Of a stretch of DNA of 64,000 bases, positions 33,201-41,878 are shown piece after piece (within the stretch, counting starts at the first letter, position 1; every line of letters begins with the position of its first letter). This DNA comes from Zoroaster sp. YZ-2022. Lineage: Eukaryota > Echinodermata > Asteroidea > Forcipulatida > Zoroasteridae. The stretch lies in contig CM055833.1 in NCBI GenBank assembly GCA_029582265.1, positions 32,082,288-32,146,287 on the forward strand. Reading direction: 5' to 3'. Made by a program: the position numbers and the translations under genes. The notes below the pieces were generated by a model. The model searched no databases, had not been told where the DNA came from, and was given only the letters and a program-made list of their open reading frames with translations.

Positions 33201-34481
33201 CGGGTTTGGTCTCCAGGAATTTGCCTCCATTTTGCAGTATTTTGATTGGTATTGTTTTTTCTCTATTGTAGAACCCACATTGAGTGACCTTTTGTGGCCT
33301 TGTGAGTGGAAACCTTCATAAACAAAAACAAACAAATAAAATAAAAGTATTTGTTTATTAGTTTCAGTTTTCTCACATATCATCTTAACTATGTTTTATG
33401 AAATCAATTTTACTTTCACTGTTGATATTGTGAAATGGAAATAAATGTTAACCCTAACCACTCCAAAATCCTCCAAAATCCTCCAAGGGGCACTTTTTTG
33501 GAAAAATTCAGCACTGTTGGAAACTGGTACTCTTCATATGGGGCAAAATTACTACCTGGCAAGAAGTACAGGCCATAAGTGCTGAATATGAAAGATAAAC
33601 GAAAATGCATGGTGCATTTTAAAGATAAGGCCATGTTTCCAAAAGTGCACTGATGGATTTTGGAGGATTCAAGAAGGTTCCTAGCCAGAATACCTAGGGG
33701 GTTAGGGTTAATGAATTGAAAGTACGGAAGTTATAGATGAGACTATTTTAAACAGTATGTGGTAAAATTTGCAAGCCTTTTATTTATCATGTTGATCATA
33801 TAGCCCACTTCTGAAAAGTTTGTAATAGGTAGTCAGAAATGGTAGCAAGCAATTCATGCTTGCACTAATTTCTTCAACATAGTAATATAAATGCATGATT
33901 TGGAGCTAATTTGATTGATTCCAACCTGTATGAGCAACTATAGCTGGAGGTTGTTGACATGTTGCCTTATGGATGGAGAAAACAGGGATATGAACTGTTA
34001 CTGTTAATTTTTTTTTATTCAGCCCTAAATAATGTGACAATAGCGCCCTCTGTTGGCGAGTGAAGCTATGACAGAGGTGTTTCCATTGCAAATGATATTC
34101 TGCAATAAAACAGCCCAAAATGATACAATCAGAATACCAATGTTCTACTGTTCCTTAAATCTATTTTCAAAAAGTTAAAAGGATTGAATTCTTTTCTTCT
34201 AGATTCACTTCCTGATGTGTCTGTCTGCAAACTGGGGTCATGTGAAGGATGGGCTGAAGCGACGAGACTATGAGTCCCGCAGACATCAAGAAGAAGAAGA
34301 ACTCAATGAAATTCATTTAAGCTCAGTACCGAGGGTACCCCATGCCAAGACCTATGACACAAACATGTCACAGCATGCTAACAACCCCAACCTGCCCCCT
34401 ATTGGAGGCTTTGGCGAACCGATGAGACACCCATCACAACCGACAATGTCAACGGAGCGCCTAGTGAATGATTACTACTAG
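16309..34481 (+). CDS. neuronal membrane glycoprotein M6 / proteolipid (PLP/DM20) family protein, 7 exons
   Basis: Joining 16309-16312, 26232-26391, 27951-28110, 29665-29818, 32366-32436, 33112-33177 and 34203-34481 gives one open frame of 297 codons plus TAG; every junction is GT-AG and the phases agree. The predicted four-pass membrane protein has TM1 about 10-32, TM2 56-80, TM3 109-137 and TM4 187-212. A cytoplasmic N-terminus starts MGCCSS; its cysteines are possible palmitoylation sites. The small first loop has sequons NQT and NAT. The large second loop contains CLDLTQYG (Cys153) and TICGDNL (Cys173), the disulfide-region signature seen as CVDLRQYG in vertebrate M6. The tail is about 85 residues and charged (KRRDYESRRHQEEEE). 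PLP/M6 proteins organise membranes in neurons and glia; that role here is inferred from the family. The introns are full of transposons, which do not break any exon. Confidence 0.93.
16835..17590. repeat. TTAACC-bounded block with ~207-bp tandem repeat, 3 copies
   Basis: It starts TTAACCTAACCTTCCCAAAT. Three units follow, each running from GGCATAC.TGCTTTTCCATGG through CAGGGAGGGTCCCTGGCCATG to GGATTTTGGAGGATTCAGGT. A single unit of the same family is at about 54330-54540. It lies in M6 intron 1. Frames through it are repeat artefacts. Confidence 0.85.
17595..18165. other. no gene seen (M6 intron 1)
   Basis: Non-coding intron sequence without recognised repeats. Confidence 0.5.
18168..18455 (-). 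mobile_element. tRNA-derived SINE with (ATA)n tail
   Basis: On the minus strand it begins GTCGTGGCCGGCGGTCTAGC (box A of tRNA-Leu type) and has box B GGTTCGAGCCCG, followed by a body containing TTGAGCAAGGTACTTAACCA and CTTCGTCCTTCGGATGGGAC. It ends in a TAT/ATA repeat tail (18168-18207). Related to the plus-strand SINE at 34.9 kb. Body sequences like this are familiar from marine deuterostomes. Confidence 0.8.
18590..18712 (-). mobile_element. truncated tRNA-derived SINE
   Basis: Shares TTTAATTTTGCCCTACACCG, GTATAGCACTGTATGCTCAG and TGCTTTCCGAGTGTCTGTG with the element at 59546, then GGGATTCGAACCC (box B on the minus strand). The box A half is missing. Confidence 0.7.
18830..19640. other. 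no gene seen (M6 intron 1)
   Basis: AT-rich intron sequence; nothing recognised. Confidence 0.5.
19639..19852. repeat. paired (CA)n microsatellites
   Basis: C13 then (CA)n at about 19640-19672 and (CA)n at about 19829-19850. The 150 bases between them contain GTGGGGT three times. Confidence 0.9.
19870..21200. other. no gene seen (M6 intron 1)
   Basis: AT-rich intron sequence with ACATGTACATGTA motifs; no exon supported. Confidence 0.5.
21205..21807. mobile_element. MITE with ~36-bp inverted ends
   Basis: The left end has TTGAATACCTGAATATGAGA, continuing AGGGCCCAAGTCCA. The right end (21768-21807) is its reverse complement. An extra inner copy of CTTGGGCCCTTCTCAT at about 21410 suggests a nested or rearranged element. 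No coding content. Confidence 0.75.
22831..24611 (+). other. exon-intron module carried by Helentron copy A
   Basis: ATGGATCGCCAACATAGTC then AAAGG|GTAGGT (exon 1, ATG at 22831) is followed after about 820 bp by a TTTTTTACAG acceptor. Exon 2 would be 23675-23893, ending GAAG|GTATGT. A third acceptor ATTTCAG at 24577 precedes a short exon ending CAAG|GTGTGT. The translated frame is short, with an early stop in exon 2, so a non-coding transcript or decayed gene is more likely than a protein. The start codon, first donor, intron and acceptor are also recognisable in copy B. Confidence 0.4.
25111..25332. mobile_element. palindromic MITE (family X), intact copy
   Basis: Starts AGACAGTATCGTGTCACGAT. 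Inverted ends include CAGAGCAGACTTTC and a CATGGAAT / ATTCCATG pair. It carries GTTTAAGAC, the uninterrupted TTAA site that is filled by another MITE at 14146. It lies inside Helentron copy A. Confidence 0.8.
26232..26391 (+). CDS. M6 gene exon 2
   Basis: TTGATTTCAG acceptor and GTAAGA donor. Encodes residues 2-54 with TM1 (YGSIIAAIILYCGIGLFCG), corresponding to the first membrane segment of vertebrate PLP/M6, and the first loop with sequons NQT and NAT. Ends with two bases of codon 55. Confidence 0.93.
26400..27950. other. no gene seen (M6 intron 2)
   Basis: Intron sequence with short AT repeats near 27830; nothing else recognised. Confidence 0.5.
27951..28110 (+). CDS. M6 gene exon 3
   Basis: TCATTTCAG acceptor and GTGAGT donor. 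Encodes TM2 (FYLRLTVYVLTPVMVVMALM) and the cytoplasmic loop ending CCGGMGCISV, whose cysteines are candidate lipidation sites. Ends in phase 0. Confidence 0.92.
28243..28830. repeat. 42-bp minisatellite, exactly 14 copies
   Basis: The unit is ATTGTTCTCAATAAATG then TACGTTAGTGG then TTGGTAGTATGCGC. 588 bases divide exactly by 42, and copies differ by only a few substitutions. It lies in M6 intron 3. Long frames on both strands (about 225 and 212 codons) come from the period being a multiple of three and are not genes. Confidence 0.97.
29315..29600. mobile_element. MITE (family Y), copy in M6 intron 3
   Basis: Inverted ends AAAAAAGTCTCTGGTTTCTA / CCAGAAACCAGAGACTTTT. The interior shares CTTTATGTATGGGAAATTTG and TATCACGTATTTCACTGGTT with copies at 37.5 and 57.7 kb. 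Confidence 0.75.
29665..29818 (+). CDS. M6 gene exon 4
   Basis: AATCCTAG acceptor and GTAGGC donor. Encodes TM3 (AAYIITFTWLVLGGASAIPV) and the start of the large extracellular loop with Cys153 in TTCLDLTQYG. Ends with one base of codon 160. Confidence 0.93.
30386..31450 (+). pseudogene. Tc1/mariner-superfamily DDE transposase, broken
   Basis: The start is MAARSHTREYLMLIERLIDA, then a one-base frameshift near 30434. The long frame that follows has a helix-turn-helix region (NLNINRSTARSIVATYLRSG), the first catalytic Asp in FIDETGYNIWTRR and the second in LICDNARPHV. The expected PFLNPIE box reads PFLNCT followed by TAG at 31198-31200, just where the third acidic residue should be. The frame then resumes with MAHSAFKAAVKRTLG and runs to 31450. 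So the third catalytic residue is lost to a nonsense codon. The protein would cut and paste the element at TA sites if intact; this copy cannot. Confidence 0.88.
31455..31700. repeat. GAAATAAAGAAGTAAA simple repeat
   Basis: About 245 bases of interleaved GAAATAAA and GAAGTAAA units directly after the transposase stop codon, inside the transposon. Confidence 0.92.
32366..32436 (+). CDS. M6 gene exon 5
   Basis: TTTGAACAG acceptor and GTAAGT donor; 71 bp. Encodes the end of the large extracellular loop, VHLPDDAESTICGDNLKSFG, with Cys173 that likely pairs with Cys153. Ends in phase 0. Confidence 0.92.
33112..33177 (+). CDS. M6 gene exon 6
   Basis: GCTTAACAG acceptor and GTAAGT donor; 66 bp, 22 codons. 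Encodes the first part of TM4 (AFLMYTLQVGGCALVILGL). Confidence 0.9.
33448..33711. mobile_element. TTAACCCTAACC MITE (intron 6 of M6)
   Basis: Bounded by TTAACCCTAACC on the left and GGTTAGGGTTAA on the right; 264 bp with TTAA at both edges. The interior has AATCCTCCAAAATCCTCC at one side and GGATTTTGGAGGATT at the other. Related elements at 54220, 16835 and 60245. Confidence 0.75.
34203..34481 (+). CDS. M6 gene exon 7 (terminal)
   Basis: TTCTTCTAG acceptor. Encodes the end of TM4 (IHFLMCLSANW) and the cytoplasmic tail ending TERLVNDYY before TAG at 34479-34481. The tail has an acidic/basic patch and is longer than in vertebrate M6. Tyrosines at the C-terminus may be regulatory, which is speculation. 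Confidence 0.93.
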   Translation: MHFLMCLSANWGHVKDGLKRRDYESRRHQEEEELNEIHLSSVPRVPHAKTYDTNMSQHANNPNLPPIGGFGEPMRHPSQPTMSTERLVNDYY

Positions 34482-34804
34482 CGACGGCCTTCATGGAGAG
34501 ATTGTCATAAAAAATATCAATCTTACTTCAAAGTAAAGACTGTTTGCGGTGACACCATGTGAAATTCTCAATTGAGTAGTAATTAGTTCTGAAAAGAACT
34601 GGAGGTTACAACTCGACGTTTTGATCAGTATGCTCTGATCGTCTTCTTACTTCTACAGATATCTCCTGTTGTCCCTTTGTTCAATTCGAATTTGAAGCTT
34701 GGACATTATTTTTGTACACAGGTACTTTTGTTTAGATTCATATATTGTAATGTACAGACACAGACATTATGTAGATCTCTTTAATATTTTCATTATTTTG
34801 TTTT

Positions 34805-34808
<4 letters not shown>
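34482..34808 (+). other. probable 3' UTR of M6
   Basis: Non-coding sequence after the stop. No clear AATAAA was found in the first 300 bases; the AT microsatellite at 34809 may lie in or just beyond the UTR. Confidence 0.4.

Positions 34809-34862
<54 letters not shown>
34809..34862. repeat. (AT)n microsatellite
   Basis: An uninterrupted AT run directly upstream of a SINE. Confidence 0.95.
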
Positions 34863-34864
<2 letters not shown>

Positions 34865-34898
34865 AAGGCAAACTTTGTCTGCAGGTAATTTTGTGGAG

Positions 34899-35255
34899 TG
34901 TCGTGGCCGAGCAGACTGGCTTGCCGGACTCAAGTTCTGGTGTTAGCAGCAGAATGTGGGTTCGGGTCCCGGCTGAGACACTTGTGTCCTTGAGCAAGAC
35001 ACTTAACCATAATTGCTTATAGGGGCAGAGGCAGTTTAACAACTGCCTTGTTCTGGACTAGTTACCCCTCCCAGTCCTATTCGCACCGTGAAGAGGCTGG
35101 TTATTAACTTGTCTCGTTTCGGTGTGAGGGGCTGGTTTCTTCAGTGTGGAGTTGTTGTAATAACTCAATGACTTAGTAGCCCCCACCTTGGAGTGGCCAT
35201 TGGCCTTGTGTGGGGCGATTTGCGTTTTAAAAAAAATTAAAAAATTAAAAAAAAT
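34899..35255 (+). mobile_element. tRNA-Leu-derived SINE
   Basis: The head GTCGTGGCCGAGCAGACTGG (box A) and GGGTTCGGGTCCCGGC (box B region) has tRNA-Leu form. The body contains CTTGAGCAAGACACTTAACC and GTGTGGGGCGATTTGCGTTT and ends in an A-rich tail. Related to the minus-strand SINE at 18.2 kb. Confidence 0.85.
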
Positions 35256-35310
35256 CATTCCCTGCAGTAGTTGATGGATAGCTTTGTGGTTAGGCCATGT
35301 TTTTTTAATA

Positions 35311-36143
35311 ACTTGGATTACGGAATCGCCGCTCGAAAAAATCGCGTTTCTGAAAAAAAAAAAAAAAATCCACAACACTTACAACAGTGCCACCGATCGC
35401 GTACAAAACACCATCGTGTACAAAACAATACTTTTAGATCACATTTTCTTCAAATACAACAAGATCCCTACAATACATGTACAGTAAATGTGTACACGTA
35501 CCGTGAGCCAGTGAACGGAGAAAAAAATCGCGGCCGATGTATGATGGAAACCAGACCAATGTTATGCATTCACGTACAAAAGTGCGAGTCCGTTTATAGA
35601 CTATACTATTTGCCCAAGTGCATACATTGGCCATTTAGTAACAACTACATGTACGTGCATCGCGCGACTTGACCTCACGGCCCAAACTCATGCAATCGAT
35701 TGCTGTGTCAACAAATGGTCTGTGTGTGCGAATTTGGGCAGAGCATCAGCGTGTGTGCATCTGCTGTTTACAATGGCGGCCGCTGCCGAGACTTGGTGCA
35801 TCTTGCTGCTTTTTCAAGCCGAATAATGTAAAAGTTTAGGGTCGCGGCGTAAAGTTAGGGTCGGTCAGAAACCGGAAACAGAACATTTTGTTAAGCCTAA
35901 ACACTCGCGACATTCATTCAGTGACTTTCTGCTTTTGTCTACATAAATTGTGTATAATGTACGTGTTTTAGAAGCCGCCTGCGTGCCTTCGGTATTTTTT
36001 TTAATTTATTTATTTTTTTTTTCGCCCCGCCCGAGTTCGTGAGCTCGAAATTCCGTAATCCCGGTCATTTTCTTTTCTTTTTTTTTCTTTTTTTTCCCCG
36101 ATCCCCGCTCATTTTTTGTAGCTTACAAATCCGTAATCCAAGT
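35311..36143. mobile_element. MITE with ACTTGGATTACGGA ends, 833 bp
   Basis: ACTTGGATTACGGAAT at 35311 and ATCCGTAATCCAAGT at 36129-36143 are inverted. An additional inner copy ATTCCGTAATCC is at about 36050. No transposase. CpG-rich interior with ATGGCGGCCGC at about 35774. Confidence 0.75.
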
Positions 36144-36149
36144 AATAAA

Positions 36150-37540
36150 AAACAAACGGCCTTACCATTCCTGTTGTGACTGACAATTACTTGTATACCC
36201 CTAAAATCAAGTCTCTAAAAGATTAACTAAATTCAGATCTGACTTTTGTGTGATTTATAGATGGGAAATTATTGAAAATTAATGAGTTTATCATCGGTCA
36301 AAATTGACGTAATTTTAGTTAAGTTACTCCAAGTAATGTACAATTAGTACTTAGAAATAACTATTTAAATCAATGTATTATATAAACAATGATTTTTTAA
36401 GGTATAATTTCATGTCATTTATTACATACATATATGATTTCTGAAGTGTTCAGTTTGGATATAAAGTTACATACCACCAAAAGTTTAAATATCTCTGAAC
36501 AAGCAGTTTTTGCCAGACCCAAGTGACTTAATTCCAATACACATATCCGGTTATCACCACCTCTTGACAGTATGCCAAACACTGCCTCTGCCATCACAAT
36601 GCATCGCAGAATTTGTCAGAGGTCAAATTTATTTTTTGTTAAAGACGCAGTTGAAAATTTGATGATTTAGAGCAGTAGATGTGTGTTTGCATTTATGACA
36701 TTAACATTTATTTTGTATGTAAAAAGACTCTTCCATTAATTCAAAGATGAAAGTGAGACAGACTTTGGTGGTGTGACTTGAGATCCTTAGTGCTTTTTGT
36801 TCTTTGATTCTTATAATTGCCAAATTTACTCATATTATATTTTAAGCCTATTGTGGTATTATAAATACATTTATAGGGCAAGAATAGTACATTGTCATGA
36901 TTTGATTTGCATAAAGAGACAGTAGTACCAAGCATTTAATTGAGACAAGGAATCTTTTTAAAGAGAGTATACATCTTTGATAATTACTGAATTATAATCT
37001 AAAAACTTACTCAATGTGAAGTCGGCACCAAACATTCTGAGATATTGTTCTGTCTGTTATGCTTTCATTTTTGAGAAATCATAAAATAAATTACAAATTT
37101 GAAAGTGATCATGTTCCATTTACCACATCAGAATGTATATAAAAAAAATCGGAATACGTACGTTCATTATTTCCTTGTTTATAATGACAAAAACAAAAGC
37201 TGACATTTTCCCAGGTTGGTTTCTATACACAAACCTCTCAATTCTTAAAAAATAAGCATGCATTTACAGACATTTTACCAATAGTGCACAATGAGTGAAA
37301 CTACAAAGGTTCATTGTATGAATCTATGTTAACAAGGTGGGGAGGGGGCGGGGGTAGTGGTTACAGTCAACAACAAAAAATACACATGTGTTCTCTTTAT
37401 TTTGTGTGTGTGTATAATGGTGCTTGTAAACTGAATGAGGTAATGCATACAGGGATGAGTAGAATGTGTTCTCTGTTAAATTTAATATATATTTGTGTAC
37501 TACACATTAGCAAAATGAAAATGGTTTGTAGATGTAGAAT
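36150..37540. other. no gene seen
   Basis: AT-rich intergenic sequence; nothing recognised. Confidence 0.5.
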
Positions 37541-37543
37541 ATA

Positions 37544-37971
37544 AGGCCAAAAAAGTCTCCGGTTTCTGGTCATCGGTTGGCTTCAAAAACGGTGCGGTAA
37601 CGCCTTTTTTTTTTGGTATCTTTTTTTATTTTATTTTATTTTTTATTTTTTTTTGGGGGGGGGCGGTTTGGTTTTTTTTTGCGGGGTAATCTGTTTTTTG
37701 GGGGGTAATCTTTTTTTTTTTTTTTTTTTTTTTTGCCAACAGGGAAATACGTGATACATTGTATACGCGGCGACCAAATTTCCCATATACAAAGTATGGT
37801 GGCTAAGAGAGGCCTCACAAATCGGGCAAACGTTCATACCCCTATGTGAAAGAGTCGTTTAAAACACAGCACAGCAGAATTCCAATCGATCCAGCAATTT
37901 TGGCTACAATTGGGCATCGTTTCATAGCAACAACAACAAAAACCAGAAACTGGAGACCTTTTGTAGGCCTA
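37544..37971. mobile_element. MITE (family Y), full-length copy
   Basis: Ends GGCCAAAAAAGTCTCCGGTT and GAAACTGGAGACCTTTTGTA|GGCC are inverted. The interior has long T and G runs and the shared GGAAATACGTGATACA block. Frames rich in K and P are homopolymer artefacts. Confidence 0.8.
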
Positions 37972-38746
37972 AAACCGCATCCAACTCAAAAAGGTGTTTG
38001 GTCCCTACGACAAAACGTACCAGTAATAAAAGCTTGATACTAGTCAAAGTATTATATTTATATTCTAAACAACGGTTTCTTTTCTCTCATTTGCTGGGTT
38101 CTTTGTGATTTTATGTATAAATTCTATTTGTATTCTGTAAGAAAAAATATATATGTTTACAAATATAAGCAATGAATAAAAATCATATAACAATAATTAT
38201 TTAAGAAATCAATATTACTGAAATGAAAAACCCACCTTTGAATAACAATAATGTTTACAATTCTTATTATTTAACTGTACATTTAAATTGATTTTCTTAG
38301 AATATTCATCAAATAAAATGCTACGGTTGTTTACTACCAGTTATATATGAGAAAATAAAATTACTTTGCAAGTATAAGTTCGTCATACAGTCTACCAATA
38401 TTTTGTTCTGGTTAAAGTTAGACAGCGTAGACTGGTCAGGTCGATCGGTCCACACATTTTTTAGGGGGATTCAACCCCCCCCCCCCCCCCCAGACCTGCC
38501 GATTTTATTTTTTAGTAAAAAAGAAGAAGAAGAAAACCTAAAACAAAGGAGAAGTGGAGGTTATATATATCCAAATGCCCATCCCCCTCCCCGGGATTTA
38601 CGCCTGTCAGTGCAGGGATGGACTCAATTGCCCAACAACACATTATTTGAACTCCAACTACAAACGCGGATTGGTGGCGCAATCACATTTTTGATTCATT
38701 TTTGTAACCAATGTTTTGTATCCTTCCATGAACCTCCAGTCATTTT

Positions 38747-39360
38747 GATTATATTTCGGATGAAGCAACAGTCTAATGGTTAAGGCACCAGACTTTGGTG
38801 TATTTGATCCGGGTTCAAATCCCGGGGGTGTCATTTTCATATTAAATGGATAGCCAATCATGATTTATTTCAGTAGTTTAAATTTCAACTCGAAGCACCA
38901 ACAGGCTTGGTGGCGTAGTTGTTAAGTCGATAGTTACAGTGCAAAGGACCCTGGTTCGAAACCCAGTGGTGCCAATACATAAATTTTTAAATGGTTCAGC
39001 AATAACTATATATTTAAGTAGTTTAAAAATTCATCTCCAAATACCAACAGGATAAATGGCGCAAGCCGTTAGTCCACTGGTCTGTCAATTGCAGGCAGTT
39101 CCAGGCTGGTACGTCCGGGTTCGAATCCTGCTCCTGACACATAGAGACATGACAGCTGCTGGCTGCGGCAATGGCTTGGGGACCGTCATGTCTCTCCCCT
39201 GAAGGTTAGAGCGTGGAGGAAATGTACGGACGGGGGAGTAAAGGAGGGACCGGGAGGGTAGCGACCTCCCAGAAGGGTGCTAAGGTGATCACCATGCCGG
39301 TTCGCCCGGACTTTGAGTCTCCCGAATACCTGGTCGACACTCGGACTAACTCTCCGCACT
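38747..39360 (+). other. array of three tRNA-like sequences, copy 1
   Basis: Three pol III-promoter-like units lie in a row. 38757-38832 has AGTCTAATGGTTAAGG and GGGTTCAAATCCCGG. 38905-38975 has GGCGTAGTTGTTAAGTCG and GGTTCGAAACC. 39055-39145 has TGGCGCAAGCCGTTAGTCC and GGGTTCGAATCC. The third leads into a body with an AGAGACATGAC / GTCATGTCTCT stem (39140-39195) and ends at T-rich sequence near 39360. No acceptor stems fold cleanly, so these are tRNA-derived repeats and not tRNA genes. Confidence 0.6.
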
Positions 39361-39599
39361 TTTTTACAATAATTTTTTAAATTTTCGACTCGTATTTGAA
39401 CCCCGATGCCGCTTTTTTCATTTTATATGGTTACGCAATCACGGTTTATTTTAGTAGTTTAAAATTAAATTGGTGGCTCAAGCTATTTATCGACACTCTG
39501 ACGAACTTCAATTTATTTATATAAAAAGATTATAAATTGTTATACATAATATATAAATAAGCAAATCAATCCAAACAATCCAAACATACAAGTGATGCA

Positions 39600-41070
39600 A
39601 TAAACAAAAAACTAATTTTCTTAATTTGAGTCGCCTTTCTTGCCAACTTTTTCAGAAAACCAGTATTTTACCTTATAATAAATGGGTGAAATAGTGAAAT
39701 TAAAAACTTACCCAAGAATTCTATAACTCGGTGGCTGTCTTCTACAGACCCAGGGCTACCTTCTGTGTCATTTTGAAGCGAATCGGAGACAATTTTTTTC
39801 GAGGTGAAATAAATGACAAGGGGGACCCCTTGACGTTTTTTTCAAAATTTGGCCTATTTTGTATTATTTTTTTTAAATGCCTCATATTTGTTGGATAGAC
39901 ACAATAGATTGCCTGGATCTCATTTTTCTGAATTTGAGTCGCCTTTCTTTCCAACTTTTCAGAAAATCAGTATTTTACCTTACAATAATTGGGTGAAATA
40001 GTGAAATTAAAAATTTGCCCAAGAATGCTATAACTCGGTGGCTGTCTTCTACAGACCCAGGGCTACCTTCTGTGTCATTTTGAAGCGAATCGGAGACAAT
40101 TTTTTTTCGAGGTGAAATAAATGACGTTTTTTTCAAAATTTGGCCTATTTTTTATTATTTTTTTTAAATGCCTCATATTTGTTGGATAGACACAATAGAT
40201 TGCCTGGATCTCATTTTTCTGAATTTGAGTCGCCTTTCTTTCCAACTTTTCAGAAAATCAGTATTTTACCTTACAATAAGTGGGTGAAATAGTGAAATTA
40301 AAAATTTGCCCAAGAATGCTATAACTCGGTGGCTGTCTTCTACAGACCCAGGGCTACCTTCTGTGTCAAGGGGTACCCCTTTCCTTTTTTTTCTTCAAAA
40401 TTTGGCCTAAAATTTTTTTTCCAACTTTTTCAGAAAACCAGTATTTTACCTTACAATAAGTGGGTGAAATAAAAAACTTGCCCAAGAATGCTATAACTCG
40501 GTGGCTGTCTTCTACAGACCCAGGGCTATACCTTCTGCGTCATTTTGAAGAGACAACCTTTTTTGAGGTGAAAAAAAAAGACGTTTTTTTCAAAATTTGG
40601 CTTAAAATTCCAAATGCCTCATATTTGTTGGATAGACACAATAGATTGCCTGGATCTCATTTTTCTGAATTTGAGTCGCCTTTCTTTCCAACTTTTTCAG
40701 AAAACCAGTATTTAACCTTATAATAAATGGGTGAAATAGTGAAATTAAAAACTTGCCCAAGAATGCTGGGTCTTCTACAGACCCAGGGCTACCTTCTGTG
40801 TCATTTTGAAGCGAATCAGAGACAACTTTTTTCGAGGTGAAAAAAAACGACAAGGGGTACCTCTTAAGTGGGTGAAATAGTGAAATTAAAAACTTACCCA
40901 AGAATGCTATAACTCGGTGGCTGTCTTCTACAGACCCAGAGCTCCCTCCTGTGTCATTTTGAAGCGAATCGGAGACAACCTTTTTTCGAGGTGAAAAAAA
41001 ACGACAAGTCGTTTTTTTTTTAATTTGGCCTAAAATATCGTTGGAGAGACGCAATAAAGTGCCTGGACCA
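39600..41070. repeat. tandem satellite, ~290-bp unit, copy 1
   Basis: Five to six units, each with TTGAGTCGCCTTTCTTTCCA, TATAACTCGGTGGCTGTCTT, CTACAGACCCAGGGCTACCT and TTTTGAAGCGAATCGGAGAC. Unit lengths vary by internal deletions. The same satellite resumes at 43.5-44.2 kb. Frames across it are artefacts. Confidence 0.9.
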
Positions 41071-41084
41071 ATGCTTTGTATCCT

Positions 41085-41750
41085 TCATTGAAGCTCCAGT
41101 CATTTTTATTAGATTTCGGATGAAGCAACAGTCTAATTGTTAAGGCGCCAGACTTCGGTGTAGTTGACCCGGGTTCAAATCCCGGTGGTGTCGTGCCGCA
41201 TTTTTTTAAATATTTTCATTTTAAATGAATAGGCAATCATGATTTATTTAAGTAGTTTAAAATTCAACTCCAAGTACCAACAGGATTGGTGGCGTAGTTG
41301 TTAAGTCGATAGTTCCAATGCAAAGGAACCTGGTTCGAAACCCAGTGGTGCCACTACTTAAATTTTTTAATGGTTCAGCAATAACTATTTATTTAAGTAG
41401 TTTAAAATTCAACTCCAAATACCAACAGGATTGGTGGCGCAAGCCGTTAGTCCACTGGTATGTTCAATCGTGGGCAGTTCCAAGCTGGTACGTCCGGGTT
41501 CGAATCCTGCTCCTGACACATAGAGACATGACAGCTGCTGGCTGCGGCAATGGCTTGGGGCCCGTAATGTCTCTCCCCTGAAGGTTAGAGCGTGGAGGAA
41601 ATGTACGGACGGGGGAGTAAAGGAGGGACCGGGAGGGTAGAGACCTCCCAGAAGGGTGCTAAGGTGATCACCATGCCGGTTCGCCCGGACTTTGAGTCTC
41701 CCGAATACCTGGTCGACACTCGGACTAACTCTCCGCACTTTATTTACAAT
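41085..41750 (+). other. array of three tRNA-like sequences, copy 2
   Basis: A close repeat of 38747-39360 with the same three units (41112-41190, 41285-41352, 41425-41520) and the same downstream body. Together with the satellite it marks a tandem duplication of about 2.3 kb. Confidence 0.65.
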
Positions 41751-41878
41751 ATTTAATTTTTTTTTTGTTGAACCCCGATGCCGCTTTTTTTTTCATTTTA
41801 TATGGTTACGCAATCACGGTTTATTTTAGTAGTTTAAAATTAAATTGGTGGTTCAAGCTATTTATCGACACTCTGACG

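Noticed and set aside
33440..33720. Interstitial telomere repeat
   Set aside because: Only one or two TTAGGG-like units at each end, in inverted orientation, so they are element ends and not telomere arrays.
37636..37837. Lys/Pro-rich minus-strand frames
   Set aside because: Homopolymer T and G runs inside a MITE.
38757..38832. Functional tRNA gene
   Set aside because: A and B boxes are present, but no clean acceptor and anticodon stems; the unit is part of a duplicated repeat array.
41409..41738. 109-codon minus-strand frame
   Set aside because: Lies over the tRNA-like array and its body, which is a repeated non-coding sequence.
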